From Azospirillum sp. B21 (GTDB taxonomy: Bacteria; Pseudomonadota; Alphaproteobacteria; Azospirillales; Azospirillaceae), in contig NZ_VTTO01000006.1 in assembly GCF_008364825.1 (NCBI RefSeq), positions 401,064-465,063 of the forward strand: a stretch of DNA of 64,000 nucleotides, written 5' to 3'. Numbering within the stretch: position 1 is the first letter of the stretch; every line of letters begins with the position of its first letter. The notes below the pieces were generated by a model. It was not told the DNA's origin. It did no database searches and saw only the letters and a list, made by a program, of their open reading frames with translations. The translations under genes were made by a program, and so were the position numbers. Below, in pieces: positions 54,788 to 63,581 of this stretch.

Positions 54788-57700
54788 ATGCCACTCACCG
54801 TCAAGCTCATCGATCGGGATACGTTGCTGGCACAAATCAGCGAGGGACTGGCCGCACGCGGGTTCGTGGTGCTGTGTGGGCCGGCGGGGGCCGGCCGCCA
54901 CGTTCTCGCCCGCATGGCGGTCGACAGGGGCCTCGCCGATTGCGGTCCGGCGGCGGGCCTTCCAGCTGGCGAGTCGGCGCAAATTGCCATCGTGTCCGCC
55001 ACCGGCCTCGCTCCGGATGCGGGCCAGTTCCATCTGGACCGCCCTACGATCTTCATCGGTACCCACGCGCTTGCTCGCGAATGGGGCGTGACTCCGATCG
55101 TGGTCGGCCCGTTGACGGAGGACCAGTCCATAGACCTGCTGTGGAGTGAGCAGGCCGGCGGAGCGCCGTCCACCGGGGAGAGGGAACAGCTTGCAGGGCT
55201 TGCGAAGCGCCTCGGGTATTGGCCTCTCGGTTTGGCCCTCGCGGGGCGGCGCATCGCCGAAGGGATGCGCAGTACATCCTTCGACGATGCGATGGCGGGC
55301 CTGACGCGGGACCTCACCACGTTTGGCTTGACATCCCTCGATGATGCCGCGGACCGCCGGCAGGGGCCGACGGTGGCCGGAGCGATGCGGGCGATGCTCG
55401 CCGGCTTCGACTGGGAGGAACGCATGGGGTTGGCGGCGCTGGCGCGGGCCGCCGAAAACGAGACCCTTTCGGAGGCCGATGCCGCCGCGGCGACGCGTTT
55501 GCCCGTCGGCCGCGCGGCCGGATTGCTGGCACGTCTGCACGACCTGAGCCTCCTGGAGCGACATGGTCCCGGGCACGTGCGCCTCTGGACGGTCGCGCAG
55601 GCTTATTTCGGACCACACCTCCGCTTTCAAGGCAACCGGGATGAAGCCCCCGGCCCGCAGCGCGCGGACGACAACCCAGACGTCCAAGAGGCGAAACGAC
55701 TGTTGGACAAGGGCCAAGTGCGGGCGTGCTGGGAACACTGGAAACTGGCGCGCCGATTGAAGCGGCAGCGCTTCTTCAATGTGGCCAGCGCCCTGTTCAA
55801 GGCGTTGCGCACGGCGTGCCATGAGCATCGGCAGGCACGGGGCAGGTTCGGCGCCACCCGAGGGCGGTTGCGGGTCGACCTCAAGCTTGTGCAGGCCGAA
55901 GCGTTGTGCACCTACAAGGATGCTTATACACCGGCCCATATCCGCCTCGACGCGGCGCTGAAACTGCTTCGCGAGGAGGCCGCGCTCGACACCACCACGG
56001 ACCAGGAAACGCTGGGGCTGGCAGGAGCGGTGTACAAGAACAAGTGGGAAATCGACGGTCGCCGCGAACATCTCGAAGCATCGGCGGCCCTCTATCTGCG
56101 CGGCTGCGGCCGGGGCATGGTTGGCCCGCGACTCGACAAGGGCTACACCGCGATCAATGCCGCCTTCATGCTCGACCTCCTGGCCGGGCAGATGGACCAG
56201 AGCGCCAAAGAGATCGGGATCAGCAGCGAAGACACCAAGAAGCGTGTCTTCGACCTCCGCGAGCGCATCGTCAGGGAGCTGGGGCCGGTGGTCGAGGCTT
56301 TGCGGCTCGAGCAGCAGCCCGACGGGTGGTGGACAGCGGTCACCCTGGCCGAGGCGCATTTCGGGCTTGGCGCCTACGATGACGCCCTCTATTGCCTGCG
56401 CATCGCCCTTGGACAGCGGCTGGACGAATGGGAACTGGAGTCCACCGCGCGCCAACTGTCGAAGCTGGCCGACCTATCGCAGCGCCGCGCCGGCGGCGAG
56501 GCCAGTGCCTTGACCCCGGCCTGGGAAACCCTCTGCGTCTTTCTGCGCGAGGATGTCACCGCAGTGCGCGGGCTGGCCATCGGCAAGGTCGGACTCGCGC
56601 TGTCGGGCGGAGGGTTCCGGGCCTCCCTGTTTCATATCGGGGTGCTGGCCGGCCTGGCCGAGATGGACGTGCTGCGTCACGTCGAGGTGCTGTCATGCGT
56701 CTCGGGAGGCTCGATCATCGGAGCTTATTATTACCTCGAGCTACGACGTCTGCTCATGACGAAGCGCGATTGCGACATCGACCGGAATGATTACATTGCG
56801 CTGGTCAAACGCATCGAGAAAAACTTCAAGATTGGCATCCGTCACAACATTCGCACGCGGGTGTTCACCAACTTCTACCGGTGCCTGGATGCGGTTCTGA
56901 AGAAAGGCTGGTCGCGCACCAACTATCTCGGTGACCTGTACGAAAAATACCTGTTCAAGCCGATTTACAGAAATTGGCCGAGGGGCGGGGACCTCGTGCT
57001 CAGTAACCTGCTGATCACGCCGTACGAAGATCCCGATTTCATGTTGAAGCTGGACAACTGGCGCCGCGCCAGCAAGGTGCCGGTCCTCTTGCTGAACTGC
57101 ACAACACTGAACACCGGCCACAATTGGCAGTTCGCGGCAACGTGGATGGGCGAGCCGCCAAGCGGCATCAACGCTGAGATCGACGCTAGCGAGCGTTTGC
57201 GCCGGATGTACTATGAAGACAATATTCCCACCGCCTGGAAGAGCGTTCCGCTCGGCTTCGCTGTGGCGGCCTCGTCGGGCGTGCCGGGGCTTTTCCCTCC
57301 CCTGCAACTCCCCGGGCTGTATCCCGGGCGCACGATAAGCCTCGTCGATGGTGGCGTGCACGACAACCAGGGGATCGCCGGCCTGCTTGAACAGGATTGC
57401 GCCATGCTTCTGGTCAGCGACGCCAGCGGCCAGCTGCAAGTGGAGAAAGAGGTCAAGCAAGGACTTGGCGACGTTCTGCCACGCGCCAACGACATCCTCA
57501 TGGCCCGCGTGCGCGACCTTCAGAACCGCGAGCTTGAGGCCCGCAGTCGAGGCGGATTGCTGCGCGGTCGGCTGTTCGTGCATCTCATGAAGGATCTCGA
57601 ATCCCCACCGGTCAAATGGCTGCCCGGCGACACGGAGGGGGAGGCGCCCTCGGCTGAGCTACGGGCTCCCGCTGATGGCGGCGTCACATGCTACGGCATG

Positions 57701-58273
57701 CCGCGGGACATACAATCCCGATTGGCGGGGATCCGGACCGATCTCGACTCCTTCTGCGATGCGGAGGCCGACACCCTAATGCTCAGCGGCTACCGCATGA
57801 CACACCGGTTTCTTCCAGATGCCATGCCCGGTTTGGGACGGCAGGCCGAAGCGCGGAGCGATGGCTGGCGGTTCCTGGCCGCCGCGGAGGCCGTCGACAG
57901 TGACGACCCGAAGGCAAAGGAGCGCCTCCTTGCCATTCTCGGCGCGGCTCGCCACCGCCTATTCAAGGCGTTTCGGATTCCGGGTTCGCTGAAGTCGATC
58001 GTCGATCTGGTCCGCCGGGTCTGGTGGCTGGTGCCCATCGGCATCACGTTCGCCTTCTTCAGTTCTGTGCTGAATGGGTATCTTGTCTTCTATCTTGTAG
58101 GGTTGGTGTTGCTTGGAGCCGGGCTGGGCGTTCTGTGCTGGATCCGGCGCCGCAGGCCGGTGATGGAATTCCTCATCGGTGTCCTTGCCATGGTCTTCGG
58201 ACCAACCCTCGGAGCGCTGTACCTGGCCATCACTGACGGCTTCTACCGGAGACACGGCGGCAATGAGCCATGA
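54788..58273 (+). CDS. NTPase-like/TRAFs-binding-like/patatin phospholipase protein
   Basis: An 1161-aa protein. Residues 25-230 resemble a STAND-type P-loop region, but the Walker A is altered (GPAGAGRH, Arg37-His38 in place of Lys-Ser/Thr). Residues about 285-590 are helical with the TRAFs-binding-like segment GYTAINAAFMLDLL. Residues about 600-960 are a patatin: LSGGGFR oxyanion loop near 607, nucleophile Ser639 (CVSGGS) and Asp854 (VDGGVHDNQG). Three C-terminal membrane helices follow (about 1070-1150). It is probably an inner-membrane lipase that damages phospholipids on activation. The start at 54788 was preferred over a GTG at 54749. Confidence 0.88.
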   Translation: MPLTVKLIDRDTLLAQISEGLAARGFVVLCGPAGAGRHVLARMAVDRGLADCGPAAGLPAGESAQIAIVSATGLAPDAGQFHLDRPTIFIGTHALAREWGVTPIVVGPLTEDQSIDLLWSEQAGGAPSTGEREQLAGLAKRLGYWPLGLALAGRRIAEGMRSTSFDDAMAGLTRDLTTFGLTSLDDAADRRQGPTVAGAMRAMLAGFDWEERMGLAALARAAENETLSEADAAAATRLPVGRAAGLLARLHDLSLLERHGPGHVRLWTVAQAYFGPHLRFQGNRDEAPGPQRADDNPDVQEAKRLLDKGQVRACWEHWKLARRLKRQRFFNVASALFKALRTACHEHRQARGRFGATRGRLRVDLKLVQAEALCTYKDAYTPAHIRLDAALKLLREEAALDTTTDQETLGLAGAVYKNKWEIDGRREHLEASAALYLRGCGRGMVGPRLDKGYTAINAAFMLDLLAGQMDQSAKEIGISSEDTKKRVFDLRERIVRELGPVVEALRLEQQPDGWWTAVTLAEAHFGLGAYDDALYCLRIALGQRLDEWELESTARQLSKLADLSQRRAGGEASALTPAWETLCVFLREDVTAVRGLAIGKVGLALSGGGFRASLFHIGVLAGLAEMDVLRHVEVLSCVSGGSIIGAYYYLELRRLLMTKRDCDIDRNDYIALVKRIEKNFKIGIRHNIRTRVFTNFYRCLDAVLKKGWSRTNYLGDLYEKYLFKPIYRNWPRGGDLVLSNLLITPYEDPDFMLKLDNWRRASKVPVLLLNCTTLNTGHNWQFAATWMGEPPSGINAEIDASERLRRMYYEDNIPTAWKSVPLGFAVAASSGVPGLFPPLQLPGLYPGRTISLVDGGVHDNQGIAGLLEQDCAMLLVSDASGQLQVEKEVKQGLGDVLPRANDILMARVRDLQNRELEARSRGGLLRGRLFVHLMKDLESPPVKWLPGDTEGEAPSAELRAPADGGVTCYGMPRDIQSRLAGIRTDLDSFCDAEADTLMLSGYRMTHRFLPDAMPGLGRQAEARSDGWRFLAAAEAVDSDDPKAKERLLAILGAARHRLFKAFRIPGSLKSIVDLVRRVWWLVPIGITFAFFSSVLNGYLVFYLVGLVLLGAGLGVLCWIRRRRPVMEFLIGVLAMVFGPTLGALYLAITDGFYRRHGGNEP

Positions 58274-58379
58274 GCGCTGGAGCGTCGGGCAGAGTGGTGT
58301 TGGGATTGTGAAAGGCGTCGGCGCGAAGCGGCAACGCACACAATCCGGAGCATGCTGTTTTTAAACGAGGAGATCCCAA

Positions 58380-59759
58380 ATGGGCTTAGTGGCAACACCG
58401 GCAGAGGCGGTACGGCCTGTGTGCTTCATGGTCATGCCGTTCGGCAAGAAGCCGACCGGTGAAAAGCAGGGCGCCGGGCCGGCGGAGGTGAACTTCAACC
58501 TTCTCTGGGACAAGGCGTTACGGCCGGCCATCGAGCGCTTGGGCTATGAGGCGGTTCGAGCGGACGAGGACCTTGGTCCGCTGATCATCGAGGAGATGCT
58601 CGAGCGCTTGACGCTGGCCGATTTGGTGATCGCCGACCTGACTTTGTCCAACGCCAACGTCTACTATGAGATCGGCATTCGGCATGGCAGCAAGGACACC
58701 GGTTGCGTCTTGATTTCGGCTGACTGGTCGAAGCAATTGTTCGATGTCGCGCAGATGCGGCAGGTGCGCTACCCATTGCCGGAGGGAGAGGTGACGGATG
58801 AGCAGGCGCAACTCATCATCGACATGCTCTGCGAGCAGATCCCGAAACTTGCCCATTCGCAGACGCCGCTCTACGCGCTTCAAGGCTACCCCAACCTGGA
58901 CGTCAAGCGGACCAGCGCCTTCAGGACTTTCGTGCAGACCTTATCGCGCTTCCAGGCCGAGGTGTCCGTCGCACGGAAGATGCCCGCCGCTGCTCGTCGG
59001 GACTTGGTGAATCGCCTGCTTGCCACTTACGGAAAGACCGATCCGATTGTTCCAGCCATCGCGCTGGAACTGTTGCTCCTGGTGCGGGATACGCTGACGT
59101 TCGAACGGACGCTCCAGTTCGTCGATGGGCTGCCCGAGACCGTCCGGAACCTGCCGGTGGTGCGGGAGCAGAGGGCTCTCGCACTGTCCAAGACCGGCCG
59201 GCACCTGGAATCGATCCAGGAACTGGAAACCCTGATCGCGCTCCATGGCGACAGCTCGGAACGCCAGGGTTTGCTGGGAGGGCGCTACAAGGAACTGGCT
59301 AAGGGCACCGCCAGCGATGCGGAGCGGGAGCTCTACCTGGACCGGGCGATCGAGCATTACGAGCGCGGCATGTTGCTCGACGTCAACGACTACTTCCCCT
59401 CCTCGAACCTGCCCCGACTCCTGCGCACGAGAAACAGGCCCGGGGATGCCGAGAGGGCTCGGGCGGTGAACGCGGTGGTGATGATCGCCTGCGAGGGCGC
59501 GCGCCTGCGCAACGCGGCGACGGAGTGGACCAACCCTACCTTGCTCGGTACCGCGTTCGACGTTGGGGACGCCGTCAAGGCGGAGCAACTCCTCATGCTG
59601 GTTCTGAAGGACCGGCCCGATGAATGGAAGCTCGGTACGACGATCCCGGATCTCGAGCACTCCGCCGCTCAAGTCGATGACGCCGACGTGCGGCGGAGGC
59701 TCGAGGCGGTGGTCGGCCGACTGCGCGAGCACCTGCAGGCTTGCGGAGGGGCGCTTTAG
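58380..59759 (+). CDS. Deoxyribosyltransferase-like/TRAFs-binding-like protein with intact active-site Glu
   Basis: A 459-aa protein with the same architecture as the gene at 53245. The N-terminal domain has CFMVMPFG, ADLVIADLT and NANVYYEIGIRHG, with likely catalytic Glu97. The C-terminal TRAFs-binding-like TPR region spans about 170-459 (QELETLIALHGDSSERQGLLGGRYKE). A GAGGAG site precedes the ATG. It lies 106 nt after the patatin gene and is probably cotranscribed. It may hydrolyse a nucleotide or base-sugar bond to make or remove a signal. Its TAG stop is completed at the boundary of an IS630-derived insertion. Confidence 0.82.
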   Translation: MGLVATPAEAVRPVCFMVMPFGKKPTGEKQGAGPAEVNFNLLWDKALRPAIERLGYEAVRADEDLGPLIIEEMLERLTLADLVIADLTLSNANVYYEIGIRHGSKDTGCVLISADWSKQLFDVAQMRQVRYPLPEGEVTDEQAQLIIDMLCEQIPKLAHSQTPLYALQGYPNLDVKRTSAFRTFVQTLSRFQAEVSVARKMPAAARRDLVNRLLATYGKTDPIVPAIALELLLLVRDTLTFERTLQFVDGLPETVRNLPVVREQRALALSKTGRHLESIQELETLIALHGDSSERQGLLGGRYKELAKGTASDAERELYLDRAIEHYERGMLLDVNDYFPSSNLPRLLRTRNRPGDAERARAVNAVVMIACEGARLRNAATEWTNPTLLGTAFDVGDAVKAEQLLMLVLKDRPDEWKLGTTIPDLEHSAAQVDDADVRRRLEAVVGRLREHLQACGGAL

Positions 59760-60097
59760 AACATTTTCCGGTCGTCCGGAATTGAAGGAGGATCACCGTC
59801 GGGGCTGAAATCTGATCCAAGATGTGGGCTGGTGACGGAGGCCAGCCCGCATGACAGCACCTCTTTCCCTGGATCTGCGTGAGCGGTTGATGGCGTCGGC
59901 GGACGGCGGGCAATCCTGGCGCTCGGCGGCGAAACGGTTCGTGGTGGCGCCCTCGACGGCGATCAAGTGGGTCGCGCTGTGGCGCCGGGACGGCCACGTG
60001 CAGCCCAAGCCGATGGGCGGCCACGCAATCATGCCGGCGGAGTGCGTGAACTTCTTCGCGGCCGCCGCACATGACTGCGATTGAGTGGAAAATGCTC
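59759..60097 (+). mobile_element. Internally deleted IS630-family element (MITE-like)
   Basis: A 339-bp element flanked by TA on both sides (59757-59758 and 60098-60099), as expected for IS630/Tc1 target duplication. The ends are inverted repeats: GAACATTTTCC on the left, GAGCATTTTCC from the right (10 of 11 match). It carries one short reading frame made of the two ends of a transposase. Confidence 0.8.
59851..60084 (+). pseudogene. IS630 transposase remnant, N-terminus joined to C-terminus
   Basis: The 77-aa frame starts like IS630 transposases (LSLDLRERLMASADGG, an HTH with STAIKW) through about residue 56. It then runs directly in frame into a typical C-terminal end (PAECVNFFAAAAHD). The whole DDE catalytic core is missing, so it can only move with a transposase supplied elsewhere. 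Confidence 0.75.
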
Positions 60098-60978
60098 TAG
60101 CTGCGCTCGGACGGCATCGACGGTGCAGGGCCGAGGAACGCTTCCCGACAGGGGAGGAGGTCCTCGGCCTCGCACAAGGAGGCGCTCAGCGAGCGCAGGA
60201 TGTCGTCAACGCTGCTGTAGTCGATGGGCTTACAAATCAGCCCCCTGTTGTGTAGGATCTTGAACAACGCATAGGGCCTCGTTCCGCGCTGGATCAGCGG
60301 GATAACCGGAACCCGGTACGTAGTCACGATAGCCTGAAGTTCGGCCGGAACCGATGGGCCGCTGAGATCGGCGATCACGTGACGCGACAGTCCCGCCAGC
60401 ACGGTTACGGTTTCCATCTGGTCCCTGGTTTCGACGGCGTCGAAATCGAAAATGATGGGTGCGTAGTGCATGTCCCGGAGTGCGTCCGCCACTTGGCGCA
60501 ACATTTCCAGGCCGCCGTCGTTGAACCGGCCGAGCAGGAGAACGCCACGCTGAGCCATGAGATGCAGGACCTTTCGAACCTGCCTCGCGTTGAGAAGCAG
60601 ATAAAGAACCTGGGCCACCTCAATGTCATCCACGAGGATCTTCGGCTGGCCGGGCTTGGCAATGTTCAGACCTGTCTGCCGCGCTCCATCGAGTTGCAGA
60701 TCCCAGGTGGCGACCCCGTACACATGACACCCCGACAGGTCGGCGTCCCTAAGATCGGTTTCGATCAGTCGCGCCTGACGCAGGGTGGCACCTGACAGAT
60801 TGGCTCCGCGCAGGTTCGCCTTGAACAATCCAGCTCCGCGCAGGTCAACTCCACGCAGGTCCATGCCGGACAGATCGGCGCGCGTCAGGTCCGGCTGCGA
60901 CCGCTTATGTATGACCCGCCATTCGTTCCACGCGGTCACCCCTTGCCGAATAAGGTCGATATGCTTTCGATTGCCCAT
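60097..60978 (-). CDS. Pentapeptide-repeat protein with TIR-like C-terminal domain, third gene of module C
   Basis: A 293-aa protein. Residues about 28-75 are pentapeptide repeats (ADLSG MDLRG VDLRG AGLFK ANLRG). Residues about 130-270 form an alpha/beta domain (GVLLLGRFNDGG, APIIFDFDAVETRD, SRHVIADLSGP, VPVIPLIQRG) that resembles TIR-like or deoxyribosyltransferase-like nucleotide-binding domains found with pentapeptide repeats in other bacteria. The start at 60978 begins the domain cleanly. It lies 34 nt after the SLOG-like gene on the same strand. It may be the effector or a second signal handler; the activity is not known. Confidence 0.75.
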   Translation of the reverse strand: MGNRKHIDLIRQGVTAWNEWRVIHKRSQPDLTRADLSGMDLRGVDLRGAGLFKANLRGANLSGATLRQARLIETDLRDADLSGCHVYGVATWDLQLDGARQTGLNIAKPGQPKILVDDIEVAQVLYLLLNARQVRKVLHLMAQRGVLLLGRFNDGGLEMLRQVADALRDMHYAPIIFDFDAVETRDQMETVTVLAGLSRHVIADLSGPSVPAELQAIVTTYRVPVIPLIQRGTRPYALFKILHNRGLICKPIDYSSVDDILRSLSASLCEAEDLLPCREAFLGPAPSMPSERS

Positions 60979-61012
60979 GGTCGGTGTGTCCACCAAAGGG
61001 GAGCGAGACGGC

Positions 61013-61846
61013 TTAACTCTCTCTGTCAATCCGGCCGGCAAGCTGCTCGACGATGGTCTCGGCAATCGCCTCGACCGGCCGAGGTGGCGCGAACTCCATA
61101 AGCGAGGGTGGCACCATTGCCACGCTTTCCCGCATGCGGTCGCCATCCTCCCAGTCTTGTGACGCGCTCACGCGCTGCCAAAGCTTATCGGCCAAGTCGC
61201 GGGCGTCGTTCCTAAATCCCTGGTCAGGAATGGAAAACCGCAACGTTCTTGGGCGCCGCCTTTCGGACGATCGCCACCGGGCGTCCGCCTGCTTTTCCAC
61301 GGTTTCGATTCCAGGGATTTCCAGGGGAATGACGGGTAGATTCCCGCGCATGTTTCGAAAAAGGTTCACTTCGCGCACAAAGCCGGTCCTGAATCCGACC
61401 AGCAGCATGGCCACCGGTTCCGCTTCTGCAATTCCATGCTTCAGACGCTGGTGATGACGGCCGGAGGTGGCGACCAGCGTGATCAGCTTGTTGTCGAGAA
61501 GATAAGGCCAGCGCCGACGAAGCCACGGCTCTGTGATCCCGAGAATGGCAACTCCCGGCGCTGTCGACATGCCTTCACCTTCGACAAAGGATTTTTCCGT
61601 CAACTCGGGTTCCCGGAAATCCTGGGCCATGATGGCCAGCATGGGCATGTACACCGGGTGCGGGCGCATAAGAATGCGCGCGCCCGCCGCGAAGAGCGCC
61701 CGCCCAATGCTGCGCACGGCCCGGTCCAACGTCAGCAGGTGGTCGCCGTCGGAGTTGTAACCGACCTCTGGCGGAGCGTCATCGCCCACCACAAGCAGCA
61801 CCGTCCTGCCGCGAAGGCCATCGCCGAAGCTGAAGTCGATGATCAT
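61013..61846 (-). CDS. SLOG-like nucleotide-sensor protein, second gene of module C
   Basis: A 277-aa protein with a Rossmann-like pattern close to SLOG domains: LDRAVRSIGRALFAAGARILMRPHPVYMPMLAIMA, then MLLVGFRTGFVREVNLF and LPVIPLEIPG. In SLOG families, GGHP-type and GGxxGxxxE-type loops bind NAD-derived or other nucleotides; here they read RPHP and GFRTGFVRE. No second enzymatic domain is fused, unlike ThsA. The start overlaps the TIR gene stop by 4 bp (61843-61846). A role as sensor of a TIR-made signal is inferred from this coupling. Confidence 0.65.
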   Translation of the reverse strand: MIIDFSFGDGLRGRTVLLVVGDDAPPEVGYNSDGDHLLTLDRAVRSIGRALFAAGARILMRPHPVYMPMLAIMAQDFREPELTEKSFVEGEGMSTAPGVAILGITEPWLRRRWPYLLDNKLITLVATSGRHHQRLKHGIAEAEPVAMLLVGFRTGFVREVNLFRNMRGNLPVIPLEIPGIETVEKQADARWRSSERRRPRTLRFSIPDQGFRNDARDLADKLWQRVSASQDWEDGDRMRESVAMVPPSLMEFAPPRPVEAIAETIVEQLAGRIDRES

Positions 61847-63141
61847 ACCAAACCTCCTCCCCGTACGATGCGGCGCGCCAAGTGGCGCTTTTCGGTGACC
61901 TCATCGAACATACCGATACCGGATTGCTGCGACAGCCATCGTCCCTCCTGACGGCGTTGCGATGAAAGTGGGGCAATCAACCCAACGACGGCGGATTGTC
62001 TGACACCATGGGAGTTGAGGGCACAATGATGGAAATCCCGCAACACCGGCGGGCGTTCACAGGCATGCAGGTAATACCGAGCCCCGCCGCTCCGGGCCTC
62101 CATGAGGCCGCCGGGACCGGGGACTACCTGGATTCCATGATGCTCCAGCGTCACGCGCAGTCCCATGAGTTGGTGCGTGCGGCGGATCAACATGGAGGTC
62201 GCGTGCGTGTTCTGAATTTGGACCAGGACATTGCCCAGATCTACATCCCGCAGTCGGCGGTCGGCTCCTCGCCCGATCATCATGCCGGACGTCAGGGGAA
62301 TGCGCTCCGCAGAACGGATTTCCGGTAGCTGGTGCCTGCCCGGAACATGCAGGGAGAGGATGGGAATGCCGTGGCCACGTGCGAACGCCACCTCAGCCTG
62401 CGTCCAAGCCGACTTCAGAACGCCGGGGGTTTCGAGTAGCAGCAGAAAGGCCTTGTCTGCCAGTGCCTCGTAGATGGCCTGTGTGAAATCGACGCCTGGC
62501 GCCTGGGTGTACTGGTCCAGAAAGCACGAGAAATTGCGGCTGCTCAGGCCGTTGAAAAGCTGCATGGCCAAGCGCGAGCCGTCGGATCGGGAGTAGCTGA
62601 TGAAGATGCGGAACTCCGACGGGCAGATCCCCGCCTCCGCCAGGACGGCGCCGGCCAATTCACCGGCATTGTGGGTCCAGAAGCCGGCGTTCTGTCTGTC
62701 GGGGATGGTGCCAGGCAGGCAGGTGGTCGGGTTTGCACCCTGGGGCAGGAGGGGGATTATCTTAGGTGCGTTCAGCCCGGCACGCGGGGGGGCCGTCAAC
62801 CATCGCGGCAAAGCGGCTGGCCGATCATAATCCCCGAGATAAACGACGACGGTCCAGCAGTCCGGATCAGAGAACGCATGGCAATTGCTGGGGTTGCTTA
62901 TCGCTCCGCTGCACGGCATAGCGCGCATTTGGTGATGGATGGCTCCCCCCACCGCGCGGAGGCTGCGGACCAAAGCGTCGCGCAGATCCTGACAGTATCG
63001 AAGGCCCTCTGGCGTTCCGTTGGAGAGCAGTATGACCTGCACCGGATTTCTGAGGGGCAGGCCGGTGAACCCTTCGCATTTATATTTCCTGGAGGGATCA
63101 TCGGTGTGCAGGATGAGCTGAAGCCCGTTTTGCAGTGTCAT
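61843..63141 (-). CDS. TIR-domain protein with N- and C-terminal extensions, first gene of module C
   Basis: A 432-aa protein. The central TIR domain spans about 178-305: FRIFISYSRSDG, CFLDQYTQAPGVDF, likely catalytic Glu250 in WTQAEVAFARG and IPILSLHVPG. The N-terminal domain (about 1-170, VQVILLSNGTPEG, WTVVVYLGDYDRP) and the C-terminal domain (about 310-432, Arg/His-rich) are unrecognised. It is first of three tightly packed minus-strand genes. It probably cleaves NAD or makes a cyclic nucleotide signal after an infection cue sensed by the N-terminal domain. Confidence 0.85.
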   Translation of the reverse strand: MTLQNGLQLILHTDDPSRKYKCEGFTGLPLRNPVQVILLSNGTPEGLRYCQDLRDALVRSLRAVGGAIHHQMRAMPCSGAISNPSNCHAFSDPDCWTVVVYLGDYDRPAALPRWLTAPPRAGLNAPKIIPLLPQGANPTTCLPGTIPDRQNAGFWTHNAGELAGAVLAEAGICPSEFRIFISYSRSDGSRLAMQLFNGLSSRNFSCFLDQYTQAPGVDFTQAIYEALADKAFLLLLETPGVLKSAWTQAEVAFARGHGIPILSLHVPGRHQLPEIRSAERIPLTSGMMIGRGADRRLRDVDLGNVLVQIQNTHATSMLIRRTHQLMGLRVTLEHHGIQVVPGPGGLMEARSGGARYYLHACERPPVLRDFHHCALNSHGVRQSAVVGLIAPLSSQRRQEGRWLSQQSGIGMFDEVTEKRHLARRIVRGGGLV

Positions 63142-63436
63142 CTTCTCGCTCTTAAGCCGTGTCCCGGATCCAATCGACGTAGGGGAACGATGGTTGCCAC
63201 GGGGGCGGTCTCACTTCGCATATGCTGAAACTATAAATGTCTATCACGCCTCACGGGTATGTTTCTACGTGTAATCTATTGCAAAGTGCGTGGTGGCTTG
63301 CTCTGCTACGTGAATCTAGGCAAATGCCGGACCATGCCTTTGGGACATCTCCGACTTACACTGCCCGGCAAAGCGCCGCCCAGCCCATTCCTACAATTTT
63401 CCGCCGGGACCTAATCAGCTTGATGCCTTCGGAAAC
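63142..63436. promoter_or_regulatory. Upstream region of module C, no gene
   Basis: About 295 bp between the TIR gene and the right IS cluster, visibly less GC-rich, with ACTATAAATGTC near 63228-63240. It should carry the module C promoter. I see no inverted repeat that would mark a dedicated operator. Confidence 0.4.
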
Positions 63437-63581
63437 TGAACCGCACCGGGTTTCCTGGAGGCCCCATCATCTGAGAGAGTGGGGTCATTATGACGAAGCA
63501 GGCATCACCCAAATACGCCCCTGAAGTGCGCGAGCGCCCGGTTCGGATGGTATTCGAACACGAAGGCGAGCATGCCTCGCA
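63437..63581 (+). mobile_element. Truncated IS3-family element interrupted by another IS
   Basis: The left end TGAACCGCACCGGGTTTCCT looks like an IS3-type terminal repeat. The orfA start at 63490 (MTKQASPKYAPEVRER, VRMVFEHEGEHAS) matches IS3 OrfA N-termini. The sequence is cut after about 30 codons, where the next IS begins at about 63582. Confidence 0.7.

Noticed and set aside
60097..60978. Quinolone-resistance (Qnr/MfpA-like) role for the pentapeptide protein
   Set aside because: Only about ten repeats and a large alpha/beta C-terminal domain; gene context is a signalling operon.
63237..63524. 95-aa open frame upstream of the right IS elements
   Set aside because: Spans into the truncated IS3 end and shows no recognisable pattern.
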